Made by a program: the position numbers and the translations under genes. Shown piece by piece: positions 24,306 through 33,398 of a stretch of 64,000 nucleotides of DNA (position 1 is its first letter; each line of letters opens with the position of its first letter). The notes under the pieces were generated by a model. That model did no database searches, was not told the DNA's origin, and saw only the letters and a list, made by a program, of their open reading frames with translations. Source of the stretch: CAZIXN01 sp039180415 (lineage in GTDB: Bacteria > Planctomycetota > Phycisphaerae > Phycisphaerales > Phycisphaeraceae); the NCBI GenBank assembly GCA_039180415.1, contig JBCDDH010000006.1, positions 1 through 64,000 on the forward strand, written 5' to 3'.

Positions 24306-25369
24306 GCGGCGTCCGACTCATCGAAGTCACGAAGCACGGCCTGTATTGCGCGGCCGGCGGCTTCCATATCGATCCGTGGCGTCCCGTGGAGCGGGCGGTG
24401 GTCACGCATGCGCACTCGGACCACGCGACGTGGGGCTGCGAGCGCTACCTCACGTCCGATGCCGGTAAGCCCGTGCTGGCCCACCGCGTTCATGCCGGCG
24501 CGGACATCACCGGCCTGGCGTACGGGCAGGCCACCGAGTTCAACGGCGTGAAGGTGTCGCTGCATCCCGCGGGCCACCTGCTCGGCTCGGCCCAGGTCCG
24601 CGTCGAACACGCCGGGCGGGTCGAGGTGGTGAGCGGCGACTACAAGGTCGCGCCCGACGGCACGTGCGCCCCGTTTGAGGCCGTGCCCTGCCACCGCTTC
24701 GTCACCGAAAGCACGTTCGGCCTGCCGATCTACCGCTGGGGGCCGGACGAGGCGTGGGCGGACGACCTGCTGGATTGGTGGCGGACCAACGCGGACGTCG
24801 GGCAGACCACGGTGGTGTTCGCCTACGCGCTGGGCAAGGCACAGCGGGTGTTGCACACGCTGCACGCGCGGGCGGAAGAACACGGTCGGCCGTTGCCGGC
24901 GATCGTGTGCCACGGTTCGGTGCAGCGGTTCAACCAGCTCTACGCCGAGGCGGGCGTGGCGATGCCCACGGCCAGTACGAGCACCGAGGCATCCCGGAAA
25001 GCCTGCAAGGGCCAGGGGCTGGTCGTCGCCCCGCCGTCGGTGTTGGGCACGCCGTGGCTGCGGAAGTTCGCGCCGTACCGCACCGCCTTCGCCTCCGGCT
25101 GGATGCAGATCCGCGGCAACCGGCGGCGGCGCGGCGTCGACCGTGGCTTCGTCGTGTCCGACCACGCCGACTGGCCCGGCCTGCTGCGGACCATCCGCGA
25201 CACGGGCTGCGAATCGGTCGGCGTTACGCATGGCTACACGCAGGTTCTGGTCCGCTATCTGCGTGAACAAGGCATGGACGCGGACGTCGTGCCGACGCGC
25301 TACGAAGGCGAGAGCGAAGAAGCTTCGAACCTTAGAGACGCGGGCGATGCGGAGCCGATCGATGACTGA
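24302..25369 (+). CDS. ligase-associated MBL-fold DNA exonuclease
   Basis: A 355-residue metallo-beta-lactamase/beta-CASP protein of the DNA-ligase-associated exonuclease family (TIGR04122). Metal ligands are the HAHSDHATW motif (H36, H38, D40, H41), the AGHLLGSAQV motif and a later HADWPGL. The TESTFGLP motif and KGQGLVVAPPSV are typical of the beta-CASP module. These enzymes work with the neighbouring ligase and Lhr-like helicase, probably in end processing during DNA repair. The start is GTG at 24302, overlapping the previous TGA by 4 nt; longer in-frame extensions upstream fall inside the membrane gene. Confidence 0.9.
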   Translation: MSGVRLIEVTKHGLYCAAGGFHIDPWRPVERAVVTHAHSDHATWGCERYLTSDAGKPVLAHRVHAGADITGLAYGQATEFNGVKVSLHPAGHLLGSAQVRVEHAGRVEVVSGDYKVAPDGTCAPFEAVPCHRFVTESTFGLPIYRWGPDEAWADDLLDWWRTNADVGQTTVVFAYALGKAQRVLHTLHARAEEHGRPLPAIVCHGSVQRFNQLYAEAGVAMPTASTSTEASRKACKGQGLVVAPPSVLGTPWLRKFAPYRTAFASGWMQIRGNRRRRGVDRGFVVSDHADWPGLLRTIRDTGCESVGVTHGYTQVLVRYLREQGMDADVVPTRYEGESEEASNLRDAGDAEPIDD

Positions 25370-25429
25370 TCTGGTTCGCTCGCTTGCGTTGATCTATGCG
25401 TTCTTCGCATTTCCGCGGTTGATTCATCC

Positions 25430-27076
25430 ATGAAGCGATTCACGAACCTCTTTCTCGCCGTCGACCGCACGACGCGTACGACCGAAAAGTCGGCGGCGCT
25501 GCGGGCGTACTTCGAAGAGGCGCCGCCGGAGGATGCGGCGTGGGCGTTGGCGGTGTTGACCGGGAACAAACTGATCCGGCGGCTGTCGTACAAGCGGCTG
25601 CGGAGTTGGGCCGGCGAGGCCACGGGGTACGGCGATTGGTTGTTGAGCGAGTGCCACTCGAGCGTGGGCGACTTGTCGGAGACGCTCGCGTTGATCCTGC
25701 CGCCGCCAAGAAGGCCGGTGGACGACGAGCCGCTGCACCGCGTGATCGAGGACCGCATCCTGCCCCTGCCACAAACCTCGGAAGCCAAGCAACGGCGGCT
25801 CGTGCTGGACGCGTGGGACGCGTTCGGTGGCACGCAGCGGTTCCTGTTTCACAAGCTGATCTCGGGCAATTTTCGGTTCGGCGCCGCGAAGAAGGTGGTC
25901 GCGAACGCGCTGGCCGATGCGGCGGGGGTCGATCCGGCGGTGATGCAGCACCGGCTGGCGGGCAGGTATACGCCGAGCGTGGCGAATTTTCGGAAGCTTG
26001 TGGCTACGGAAGCCGAGGGCGCTGCGGCTTCGGGGGGGCGGGGGGACGCGGCGAAGCCGTACCCGTTTTTTCTTGCGCACCAAGTCGAGACCGGCAAGAC
26101 GATTGAAGAACAACTCGGCGACGTCCGCGGTTGGCGGGCCGAGTGGAAGTGGGACGGTATCCGGGCGCAGCTGATCCGGCGGGCGGGCCGGACGGTCTTG
26201 TGGTCGCGCGGCGACGAAGTGATCAACGACGCGTTCCCGGAGTTGGTGGCGGCGGGGGCGCTCTTGCCGGAAGGGACCGTGCTGGACGGGGAGGTCTTGG
26301 CGTGGGACGCCGTCGTCGAGAAGCCGCGCAGCTTCGCGGCGCTGCAGAAGCGGCTCAACCGCAAGCGGGTGGAGCCCACGCTGTTCGGGATGAACGAGGT
26401 GGTGTTCATGGCGTACGACGCGCTGGAGCGTGGCGGCGAAGACCTGCGGCCGCGGACGACCGACGAGCGGCGCGAGGCGTTGGCGATGCTGCTTCCCGGG
26501 GACGAGACGTTCCGGCTGTCGCCGCGGGTGGAGGCGGCTTCGTGGGACGCGTTGGCGAGCCTCCGGGAAGAGTCGCGGCGGCGGGGCGTGGAGGGCTTGA
26601 TGCTCAAGAAGGCCGACGCGGCGTACGGCACCGGGCGCACCGGCAAAGGCAGTTGGTGGAAGTGGAAGGTCGATCCCTACACGGTGGACTGCGTCATGAT
26701 CTACGCGCAGCGAGGCACCGGCCGGCGGGCGACGCTGTACACCGATTACACGTTCGCGGTCTGGGACGGCGAGCGCCGCGGGCAAGGCAAGCTGGTCCCG
26801 GTGACCAAGGCGTACTCGGGTTTGACGGACGCAGAGTTCGCCGAGGTGGACAAATTCATCAAGGAGCACAGCACGGGCAAGAAGGGCGCGTTCCGCGAGG
26901 TCGAACCCGAGCAGGTGTTCGAGATCGCGTTCGAAGGGATCGCGCGGAGCAACCGGCACAGGTCGGGCGTCGCGTTGCGTTTCCCGCGGATGAATCGATG
27001 GCGGACGGACAAACGGCCCGAGGAGGCGGACACGCTGGCGGACCTGGAACGGCTGATCGGGGACGCCGGAGCATGA
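25430..27076 (+). CDS. ATP-dependent DNA ligase (ligase-associated operon type)
   Basis: A 548-residue ATP-dependent DNA ligase sealing nicks. The N-terminal DNA-binding domain occupies about residues 1-205. The adenylated lysine is K240 in KWDGIR (motif I). Further nucleotidyltransferase motifs are the WSRGDE segment (motif Ia/II), VLDGEVLAW (III) and EGLMLKK (IV), with SWWKWK (V) near residue 418. The OB-fold domain closes the protein. It belongs to the bacterial ligases encoded with an MBL exonuclease and a DEXH helicase (TIGR04120), separate from replicative NAD+-dependent LigA. It overlaps the helicase gene by ATGA. Confidence 0.93.
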   Translation: MKRFTNLFLAVDRTTRTTEKSAALRAYFEEAPPEDAAWALAVLTGNKLIRRLSYKRLRSWAGEATGYGDWLLSECHSSVGDLSETLALILPPPRRPVDDEPLHRVIEDRILPLPQTSEAKQRRLVLDAWDAFGGTQRFLFHKLISGNFRFGAAKKVVANALADAAGVDPAVMQHRLAGRYTPSVANFRKLVATEAEGAAASGGRGDAAKPYPFFLAHQVETGKTIEEQLGDVRGWRAEWKWDGIRAQLIRRAGRTVLWSRGDEVINDAFPELVAAGALLPEGTVLDGEVLAWDAVVEKPRSFAALQKRLNRKRVEPTLFGMNEVVFMAYDALERGGEDLRPRTTDERREALAMLLPGDETFRLSPRVEAASWDALASLREESRRRGVEGLMLKKADAAYGTGRTGKGSWWKWKVDPYTVDCVMIYAQRGTGRRATLYTDYTFAVWDGERRGQGKLVPVTKAYSGLTDAEFAEVDKFIKEHSTGKKGAFREVEPEQVFEIAFEGIARSNRHRSGVALRFPRMNRWRTDKRPEEADTLADLERLIGDAGA

Positions 27077-29559
27077 ACCCGATCGAAGCCTGGTTTCGTG
27101 AAACGGTCGGCGAGCCGTTCGAGTTCCAACGGCGGTGCTGGGAGGCGCAGCTCGCGGGTCGGTCCGGACTGGTGCACGCGCCCACGGGGATGGGCAAGAC
27201 GCTGAGCGTGTGGCTTCCCGCGCTGATGCGTTGGTGCGAAGCGCACCCGGACGCGTCGGCGTGGGGGGCCATGGACGCGGTCGGGCCCCGGGTCTTGTGG
27301 GTCACGCCGTTGCGGGCGTTGGCGACCGACACCGAAGAAAACCTGCTCCGGCCGATCCGGGAGTTGGGGTTGCCGTGGACGGTGCAACGGCGGACGGGCG
27401 ACGTGCCGCAGAGCGTGAAGAACCAGCAGCGGAAGCGTTTGCCGAGTTGTCTGGTGACGACGCCGGAGTCGCTGAGCGTGCTGCTGAGTTACGCGGACGC
27501 GAAAGAGAAGTTCCGTGGGATACGCGTGGTGGTCGTGGACGAGTGGCACGAGCTGATGAGCACGAAGCGCGGGACGCAGACGGAGCTGGGCTTGGCGCGG
27601 CTGCGGGCGTGGAACCCGGAACTCCAAACCTGGGGGCTGAGCGCGACGCTGGGGAACCTGGACGAGGCGCGGGACACACTGTTGGGCGCGGGCGCTCCGC
27701 GCGGAGAGCTCATCCACGGGCCGGACCACAAGGATTTCGAACTCACCACGCTGCTGCCCGAAAGCATGGAGCGGTTCCCGTGGGCGGGGCACCTGGGGAT
27801 CCGGTTGTTGGATCAGGTGGTCGACACGATCGACGCGGCGAGGTCGACGCTGGTGTTCACCAACACGCGCAGCCAGGCGGAGATCTGGTTCGGCCAGATC
27901 CAGGCGGCCCGGCCGGATTGGGTGGGGCAGGTCGCGTTGCACCACGGGAGCATCGAGCGCAAGACCCGCAAGTCGGTGGAAGACCTGCTGCGGTCGGGCG
28001 GGCTGAAGTGCTGCGTGTGCACGTCGTCGCTGGATTTGGGCGTGGACTTTTCGCCGGTGGAGCAGGTGATTCAGATCGCCTCGCCCAAGGGGGTCGCTCG
28101 GCTGCTGCAGCGGGCGGGGCGGAGCGGGCACCGGCCGGGCGCGACGTCGAAGCTGGTGGGGGTGCCGACCAACGCGCTCGAAGTGCTGGACTTCGCCGCG
28201 GCGCGGACCGCGGCGGAGGCACGGGCGATCGAGTCCCGGCCCCCGCTGGATCGGCCGCTGGACGTGCTAGTGCAGCACCTGGTGACCTGCGCGATGGGCG
28301 GCGGCTTCGAGCGCGACGCGATGTTGGCGGAGGTCAAGACGACGCGGGCGTTTCGGGATTTGAGCGAGCAGGAGTGGGCGTGGTGCCTGGACTTCGTGGT
28401 GCGCGGGGGCGAGCCGCTGAAGGTGTACCCGCAGTTCGCACGCGTCGTGCCCCCGCCCCCGGAAGCAGAGGGCGGCATGTATCGCGTGGGTTCTCCGAAG
28501 ATCGCACGCTTCCACCGCATGGCGATCGGCACGATCACGTCGGACACGGCGATCGTGGTGAAGTTCCAGAACGGTCGGACCTTGGGCACGGTCGAAGAGA
28601 GCTTCGTGGGCTTCCTCAAACCCAAGTCCAAGTTCGTGTTCGCGGGGCACCTGTTGGAGTTAGTAAAGGTCCACCAGATGACCGCGGTCGTGCGGAAGGC
28701 CAACGGCACCAAGGCGCAGGTACCGCGGTGGCAGGGCGGGCGGACGCCGCTGTCCACGCAGTTGGCCGACGCGGTTCGGGGCAAACTCGAGGAGGCAAAA
28801 GGCGGAGTCTTCGCGTCGGAGGAATTGAAAGCGCTCCGCCCTTTGCTGGAACTGCAAGCGGCGTGGTCGATGGTTCCCGGCGAAGGCGAGCTGCTGGTCG
28901 AAGCGGTGCGGACCCGAGACGGGCAGCACCGGTTCATCTATCCGTTGCTGGGACGCACGGTGCACGAGGGGCTGGGGGCGCTTTTGGCGTATCGCTTGAC
29001 GGAGGCGTCGCCGAGGACGGTGGTGGTGACGGTCAACGACTACGGCTTAGAGATTCTGAGCCCGGAGCCCTTCGACGACTTGGACGCGGACGGTGGCCGA
29101 GGGTGGCGGGCGCTGCTGACGACCGAGCGGCTGGTGGACGATCTGCTGGCCTGCGTGGACACGGGGCAGCTCGCCCGGCGGCAGTTCCGCGACATCGCCC
29201 GGATCGCGGGCCTGATCAACCCGGGCTACCCCGGGCAGAGCCAGAGCAACCGGCAGCTTCAGGCCAGCAGCGAGCTGTTTTTCGACGTGTTCCGCGACTT
29301 CGATCCGGAAAATCTGCTGTTGGATCAGGCCAAGCGGGAGGTGCTCGAACGGCAGTTGGAAGTCGCCCGGCTGCGGAACGCGCTGGAAACGCTCGGCGAC
29401 ACGGAGTTGGTCTTCCGCGGGCCGGGCCGGTTGACGCCCCTGGGTTTTCCGCTGTGGGCGGAACGCTTGCGGGAGCAGCACCTGAGCAGCCAGAGCTGGG
29501 AAGAGCGGATCACGCAGATGCTCGGGGCGTTGGAGGCGGAGGCGACGGCGGAGGCCTAG
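27073..29559 (+). CDS. ligase-associated DEXH-box helicase, Lhr-like
   Basis: An 828-residue superfamily-2 helicase of the ligase-associated type (TIGR04121), related to the core of Lhr. Walker A is PTGMGKT (residues 37-43), motif II is DEWH in VVVDEWHELMS, and motif III is GLSATLGNL. SLDLGVDFSPVEQVIQ and RAGRSGH form motifs V and VI. The C-terminal half contains winged-helix and Lhr-specific regions. It likely unwinds DNA or RNA-DNA substrates for the exonuclease and ligase. The ATG at 27073 overlaps the ligase stop; a long open frame further upstream is only the antiparallel composition of the ligase gene. Confidence 0.93.
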   Translation: MNPIEAWFRETVGEPFEFQRRCWEAQLAGRSGLVHAPTGMGKTLSVWLPALMRWCEAHPDASAWGAMDAVGPRVLWVTPLRALATDTEENLLRPIRELGLPWTVQRRTGDVPQSVKNQQRKRLPSCLVTTPESLSVLLSYADAKEKFRGIRVVVVDEWHELMSTKRGTQTELGLARLRAWNPELQTWGLSATLGNLDEARDTLLGAGAPRGELIHGPDHKDFELTTLLPESMERFPWAGHLGIRLLDQVVDTIDAARSTLVFTNTRSQAEIWFGQIQAARPDWVGQVALHHGSIERKTRKSVEDLLRSGGLKCCVCTSSLDLGVDFSPVEQVIQIASPKGVARLLQRAGRSGHRPGATSKLVGVPTNALEVLDFAAARTAAEARAIESRPPLDRPLDVLVQHLVTCAMGGGFERDAMLAEVKTTRAFRDLSEQEWAWCLDFVVRGGEPLKVYPQFARVVPPPPEAEGGMYRVGSPKIARFHRMAIGTITSDTAIVVKFQNGRTLGTVEESFVGFLKPKSKFVFAGHLLELVKVHQMTAVVRKANGTKAQVPRWQGGRTPLSTQLADAVRGKLEEAKGGVFASEELKALRPLLELQAAWSMVPGEGELLVEAVRTRDGQHRFIYPLLGRTVHEGLGALLAYRLTEASPRTVVVTVNDYGLEILSPEPFDDLDADGGRGWRALLTTERLVDDLLACVDTGQLARRQFRDIARIAGLINPGYPGQSQSNRQLQASSELFFDVFRDFDPENLLLDQAKREVLERQLEVARLRNALETLGDTELVFRGPGRLTPLGFPLWAERLREQHLSSQSWEERITQMLGALEAEATAEA

Positions 29560-29624
29560 AGGCCCAGGCGGCGGCCGTGGCGGCTACGCTGGGGTACATC
29601 GATTTTCCCTCGCATGAGGTCGCC

Positions 29625-31229
29625 ATGAAGGGCACGGGTCTGACGGCAAAACTGTTGTGGTTCGGGGCCGGGGTACTGGTGCTGTTGACGTTCGCCCTGC
29701 TGTGGCCGACGCGGACGGCGATGCGGGCCCAGGTGGTCGAAGATTTGCAAAACCAGCTCGCCGCGATCGCGGCGACGGCGGCGTTGCATATCAACGGCGA
29801 CCGGCACGCCGCGGGCGTGTCCGCGCTGCTGGACTCGGCGGCGCAGGGGGGGACGATGGACCCGACGCAGAACGAGGACTTCCGCGCGGTGCAGGGCATG
29901 CTGCGGGTGGTGCGCGACGCCAACGGCCTGGGCGTCACCAGCCAAGGCGTGCCCACCGACGAATACCTCTACACCTTCGCCGTGGACATGGACGCCGGGC
30001 TCGAGTTGGACAACAAACAAACGCTGCGCTTCGGCGTCATGACCCACGCCGACGACGCGCTGTTCGTCGGCGAGCCCTACGAGCTGCACGAGCACCAAGC
30101 CCGCGCGCTGGAGACCGGCCGGGTCGCCGCGAGCAACATCTACACGGACGCGTTCGGCGACTGGATCTCCGCCGCCGCCCCGATCCGTGACGCGCAAGGG
30201 CGGATCGTCGGGCTGCTCGAGGTCACGCAGCCGTCCTACGTGTATTTCGGCCGGTATTTTCGGCTGATCTGGTTCCAGACGTGTGTCGCGCTGCTGACGC
30301 TGGTCGGCGCGGCGCTGCTCGGGTACCTGCTGCTGCGACGCACGGTGCTCTGGCCGATCCGGCAAGTCCGTCGGGGTCTCGAAGCGCTCGGCCGCCGCGA
30401 CTTCACACACCGCGTCGACATCCAGACCGGCGACGAGTTTCAAGAGCTCGGCGACACCCTCAACAGCCTCGCCGGCCAGCTCAACGCCGCCAAGGTCGTG
30501 CAGGCCGGTTTCGTCCCTCAGTCCGTGCCCAGCGGCGATGGTTATGCGGTGGCTCTGCTCTCCGAGCCCTGCGATGCCACCGGCGGCGACTACGTCGACG
30601 CCTTCCGCCTCGACGATGGCCGCATCGCCGTCCTCATCGCCGACGTCACCGGTCATGGCCTGGGGCCCTCATTGGTGATGGCGTCCTGCCGCGCCGCGCT
30701 CCGCGCCCTGGCCAACACCGACCTCTCTCCCAGCGCGTTGGTCGCCAAGCTCGAACAGCTGCTTGAGGCGGATCTCACCGACGGCAAGTTCATCACCATG
30801 CTCTACGGCGTGCTCGATCACGACGGCACGTTCACGTACTGCAACGCCGGCCATGCCCCGGCGTTGATCCGCCAGTGCGGCAAAGCCGGGGCGTTGCCGC
30901 CGCACCGCCCGCCGCTGGGGGTGATCATCCCCCCGGTCGAGGGCGAAGCGGGCGAAGCCCGGGTCGCCCTTTGCGACGGCGACCGGATCTTGCTGACCAG
31001 CGACGGCGTCAACGAGGCGATGAACCCCGCCTCGGAGCAACTGGGCACCGCCCCGATGTGCGCGATCCTCGAAGACGTCAAGCTCGACGCCAAGGGCGTG
31101 GTGGATCGCCTCTGCGAGACCGTACGTGATCATCGCGGCGGCCGGCGAGCCGACGACGACGTGGCGATCCTGTGCGTGGACCGGCCCGCTTGGGCTTCCG
31201 GCCCGAGCGCCACGCACGCGGAGGTATGA
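29625..31229 (+). CDS. membrane-bound HAMP/SpoIIE-type PP2C phosphatase
   Basis: A 534-residue signalling protein. TM1 is at about residues 9-27. An extracytoplasmic sensor region of 180 residues follows, with a Cache-like end (ISAAAPIRDAQGRIVGLLEV). TM2 is at 212-237, the HAMP domain at 238-290 and the SpoIIE/PP2C phosphatase domain at about 293-520. Metal-binding aspartates are D322 in GGDYVD and D340 in ADVTGHG. Such proteins dephosphorylate anti-sigma-factor antagonists in partner-switching cascades. The ATG at 29625 has GAGG six bases upstream. It starts 65 nt after the helicase and lies between the helicase and PdeM genes, an unusual insertion in the repair gene set. Confidence 0.9.
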   Translation: MKGTGLTAKLLWFGAGVLVLLTFALLWPTRTAMRAQVVEDLQNQLAAIAATAALHINGDRHAAGVSALLDSAAQGGTMDPTQNEDFRAVQGMLRVVRDANGLGVTSQGVPTDEYLYTFAVDMDAGLELDNKQTLRFGVMTHADDALFVGEPYELHEHQARALETGRVAASNIYTDAFGDWISAAAPIRDAQGRIVGLLEVTQPSYVYFGRYFRLIWFQTCVALLTLVGAALLGYLLLRRTVLWPIRQVRRGLEALGRRDFTHRVDIQTGDEFQELGDTLNSLAGQLNAAKVVQAGFVPQSVPSGDGYAVALLSEPCDATGGDYVDAFRLDDGRIAVLIADVTGHGLGPSLVMASCRAALRALANTDLSPSALVAKLEQLLEADLTDGKFITMLYGVLDHDGTFTYCNAGHAPALIRQCGKAGALPPHRPPLGVIIPPVEGEAGEARVALCDGDRILLTSDGVNEAMNPASEQLGTAPMCAILEDVKLDAKGVVDRLCETVRDHRGGRRADDDVAILCVDRPAWASGPSATHAEV

Positions 31230-31574
31230 ATCTCTGATTTTTGCTTAACACGCATCACGCGGGTCCAGCCTCTTGATTTGCAAGGTGGGATGTACTCATT
31301 CCCTATCACACCGGTTTGCGAAAACGCGTGCGTGTGATTCTGGCTTTTAGCCAACTCTTCCCATTATCTCGGCCTATTCCTCGGAGGGAAAAGCGGATGC
31401 GAACACGAAGCAACCGCGAGCGGGTTTCTGCCGGGCCGTAACGCGGGCGGCGTGGGCCGGCCTGATCGGTATGGGTTTGGTCGCCGCGGGGTCGGCGTCT
31501 GGTAGATTGCTCGGGCGGGGCGCTTCCGCATGAGGCGGCGCGGGGTTTTTGGCGCGGAAAGGAGTCCGCCGGCG
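31230..31574. other. 345-bp gap before the PdeM gene
   Basis: No coding frame longer than a few codons with a ribosome site is visible. The first 150 bases are AT-richer (GATTTTTGCTTAAC, TTGCGAAAACGC), compatible with promoter sequence for PdeM or a weak end for the phosphatase gene. I saw no convincing -35/-10 pair or hairpin terminator. The gap shows that PdeM is probably transcribed separately from the rest of the repair set. Confidence 0.4.
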
Positions 31575-32264
31575 ATGATCATGAGCAGCACGCTTTTCAC
31601 GGATTGGGGCGGACGGCGCTGGGAGCTGCGCTCCGAGCGGGTTTTGGTAGATCACGATTCGCGGACGGTGATTGCCGCCGATCTGCACCTGGGAAAGAGC
31701 GATCATTTTCGGGCGGCGGGGGTGCCCGTGCCGGACCAAGCCAACGCGGACACGCTCGACCGCTTGGCGACGGTCTGCGAAGCGACGGCGGCGGAGTCGC
31801 TGATCGTGCTCGGGGATTTTTTTCATTCGCGCGACGGCGTCACGGCTGGCCTGATCGAGCGGCTCGCGGCCTGGCGGGAGCGGACGGCGTGGCTGGACGT
31901 GTTTAACGTGCGGGGGAATCACGATCGCCGAGCCGGCGACCCGCCGAAGCATTTGGGGATCGAGGTCTGGGATCGGCCGGTGCGGGACGGGGACGTGGTG
32001 TACGCGCACGAGCCGGAGGAGCGGGAGGGCGTGTCCGTGTTGTGCGGGCATCTGCACCCCGCGGTCAAGCTCGGCTCCGGGAGCGGTCGTCGCGGAGACC
32101 GCATGCGGTTGCCGTGTTTCGTGTTGGGCGAGCGGTGCGCGGTGTTGCCGGCGTTCGGCGCGTTTACGGGGGCGAAGTGCGTGACGCCGAAGAAGGGGCA
32201 ACGGATTTACGCGGTGGGGCCCGGGCGGGTGGCGGACGTGAGCCGCGCCGTGGTACCGGTTTGA
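31575..32264 (+). CDS. pdeM: ligase-associated DNA damage response endonuclease PdeM
   Basis: A 229-residue calcineurin-like metallophosphoesterase of the PdeM family (TIGR04123), found with the ligase/helicase/exonuclease genes. Metal-binding motifs in order are ADLHLGKSDHF, GDFFHSRDG, RGNHDR and CGHLHPAV. The final part (LPAFGAFTGAKCV) is characteristic of PdeM. ATG at 31575 or 31581; GGAG at 31561-31564 fits the first. It completes the four-part repair set although the phosphatase gene and 345 bases separate it from the helicase. Confidence 0.92.
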   Translation: MIMSSTLFTDWGGRRWELRSERVLVDHDSRTVIAADLHLGKSDHFRAAGVPVPDQANADTLDRLATVCEATAAESLIVLGDFFHSRDGVTAGLIERLAAWRERTAWLDVFNVRGNHDRRAGDPPKHLGIEVWDRPVRDGDVVYAHEPEEREGVSVLCGHLHPAVKLGSGSGRRGDRMRLPCFVLGERCAVLPAFGAFTGAKCVTPKKGQRIYAVGPGRVADVSRAVVPV

Positions 32265-32347
32265 ACGAACGGCATCGCGGAGGGGAGACGCGGCGAGATT
32301 CGCAGGGAGTCGGCACCTAACCTGCGCGTTCTCTGCATGTCTGCGGT

Positions 32348-32851
32348 TTAAATGATTTTGCGGGTCATCGCGCGTTGGATGTCGCGATCGGTTTGTTTTT
32401 TCTTGAGGTCGTGGCGTTTGTCGAACTGCTTTTTGCCGGTGCCGACGCCGAGCTCGAGCTTGATGCGGCCGCGGACGAAGTACATGGCCAGAGGGACCAG
32501 GGTGACGCCCTTGGTGGAGGCGAGGCCGGCGAACTTGTCGATCTGTCGGCGGTGGGCGAGCAGCCGGCGGGGGCGGCGGGGCGCGTGTTGGCGGTCGCCC
32601 GCGTGGGGGTAGTGGCCGATGTCCACGTTCATCAGCAGCAGCTGCGGGCGGGACTTGGGGTCGGAGCGGTCCTGCTCGACGACGGCGTAACCCTCGGCGA
32701 GTTGGACGCGGCCCAGGCGGACCGACTTGACCTCGGTGCCGAGCAGCTGGATGCCGCACTCGAGCTTCTCGGTGACGTGATAGTCGTGATGGGCACGCCG
32801 ATTGGCAATACGCGGCTCGTAGTTCTGAGGTTGTTGCTTCTTGCGGGCCAT
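32348..32851 (-). CDS. smpB: SsrA-binding protein (trans-translation)
   Basis: SmpB binds tmRNA and brings it to stalled ribosomes for tagging and rescue. It is 167 residues, the usual length. Diagnostic parts are YEPRIANRRAHHDYHV at the N-terminus, GIQLLGTEVKSVR, LAEGYAV, LVPLAMYF and the basic C-terminal tail (KKQFDKRHDLKKKQTDRDIQ). The tmRNA gene itself is not visible in the window. It is convergent with pdeM. Confidence 0.95.
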   Translation of the reverse strand: MARKKQQPQNYEPRIANRRAHHDYHVTEKLECGIQLLGTEVKSVRLGRVQLAEGYAVVEQDRSDPKSRPQLLLMNVDIGHYPHAGDRQHAPRRPRRLLAHRRQIDKFAGLASTKGVTLVPLAMYFVRGRIKLELGVGTGKKQFDKRHDLKKKQTDRDIQRAMTRKII

Positions 32852-32917
32852 GGGGGGCGGCGATCGTAGCCGACTTGTCGATCTTTTCGAGTGTCGGTGT
32901 GCAGGTATGGTTGCGTC

Positions 32918-33370
32918 ATGGCCAGCGAACCGATGCGAATGGATGAGGTTCGGGCATACATCGAGGAGACATTCGCGGACTTACGACCGATGGACACGTG
33001 GGGCGAAGTGAGCTTCTTCGTCAACCCGGGCGGGCGGTTGAAGCGGGGCAGATACTTCTGCACGATCAAAGAGCGTGACGGCGAGAACGATTGCGCGTCG
33101 GAACTGGATCGACCCGGCGTGTATCGGGTGAATCTTGGGCTGACCCCGGGTGCATACGAGGCGGAGTTCGGGCCTCGGCCCGCGCGGCCGGCGAAGGGGG
33201 GCGTGGTGGCGCTCGATGTGGATTTCACGGCCCTGGATGTGCCGGGGCCGCACCCGGTATATGCATGGATGGGCTGGGTGAGCGTGCTGAATCCGTCGGC
33301 GGGGACGTTCGAGAAGATAAAGCCGTGGTTCGACGTTGCATATCGCAAGGCTTGCGACGGGTTGCAGTAA
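32918..33370 (+). CDS. DUF6194 family protein
   Basis: A 150-residue soluble protein. The conserved blocks GEVSFFVNPGGRLKRGRYFC, IKERDGENDCASELDRPGVY, and the C-terminal YAWMGWVSVLNPSAGTFE match DUF6194, a family of unknown function often seen as single genes. An in-frame ATG 27 bases upstream would add nine residues without similarity. Its GC content is lower than the neighbours', hinting at recent gain. Confidence 0.8.
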   Translation: MASEPMRMDEVRAYIEETFADLRPMDTWGEVSFFVNPGGRLKRGRYFCTIKERDGENDCASELDRPGVYRVNLGLTPGAYEAEFGPRPARPAKGGVVALDVDFTALDVPGPHPVYAWMGWVSVLNPSAGTFEKIKPWFDVAYRKACDGLQ

Positions 33371-33398
33371 ACGGAGGCGGCGGCGGGTTTCGTGGCGT

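Noticed and set aside
27135..29624. Open frame upstream of the SpoIIE phosphatase that overlaps the helicase
   Set aside because: The overlapping part is Arg/Gly/Ala-rich noise in another frame of the helicase gene; the phosphatase begins at 29625 with a good ribosome site.
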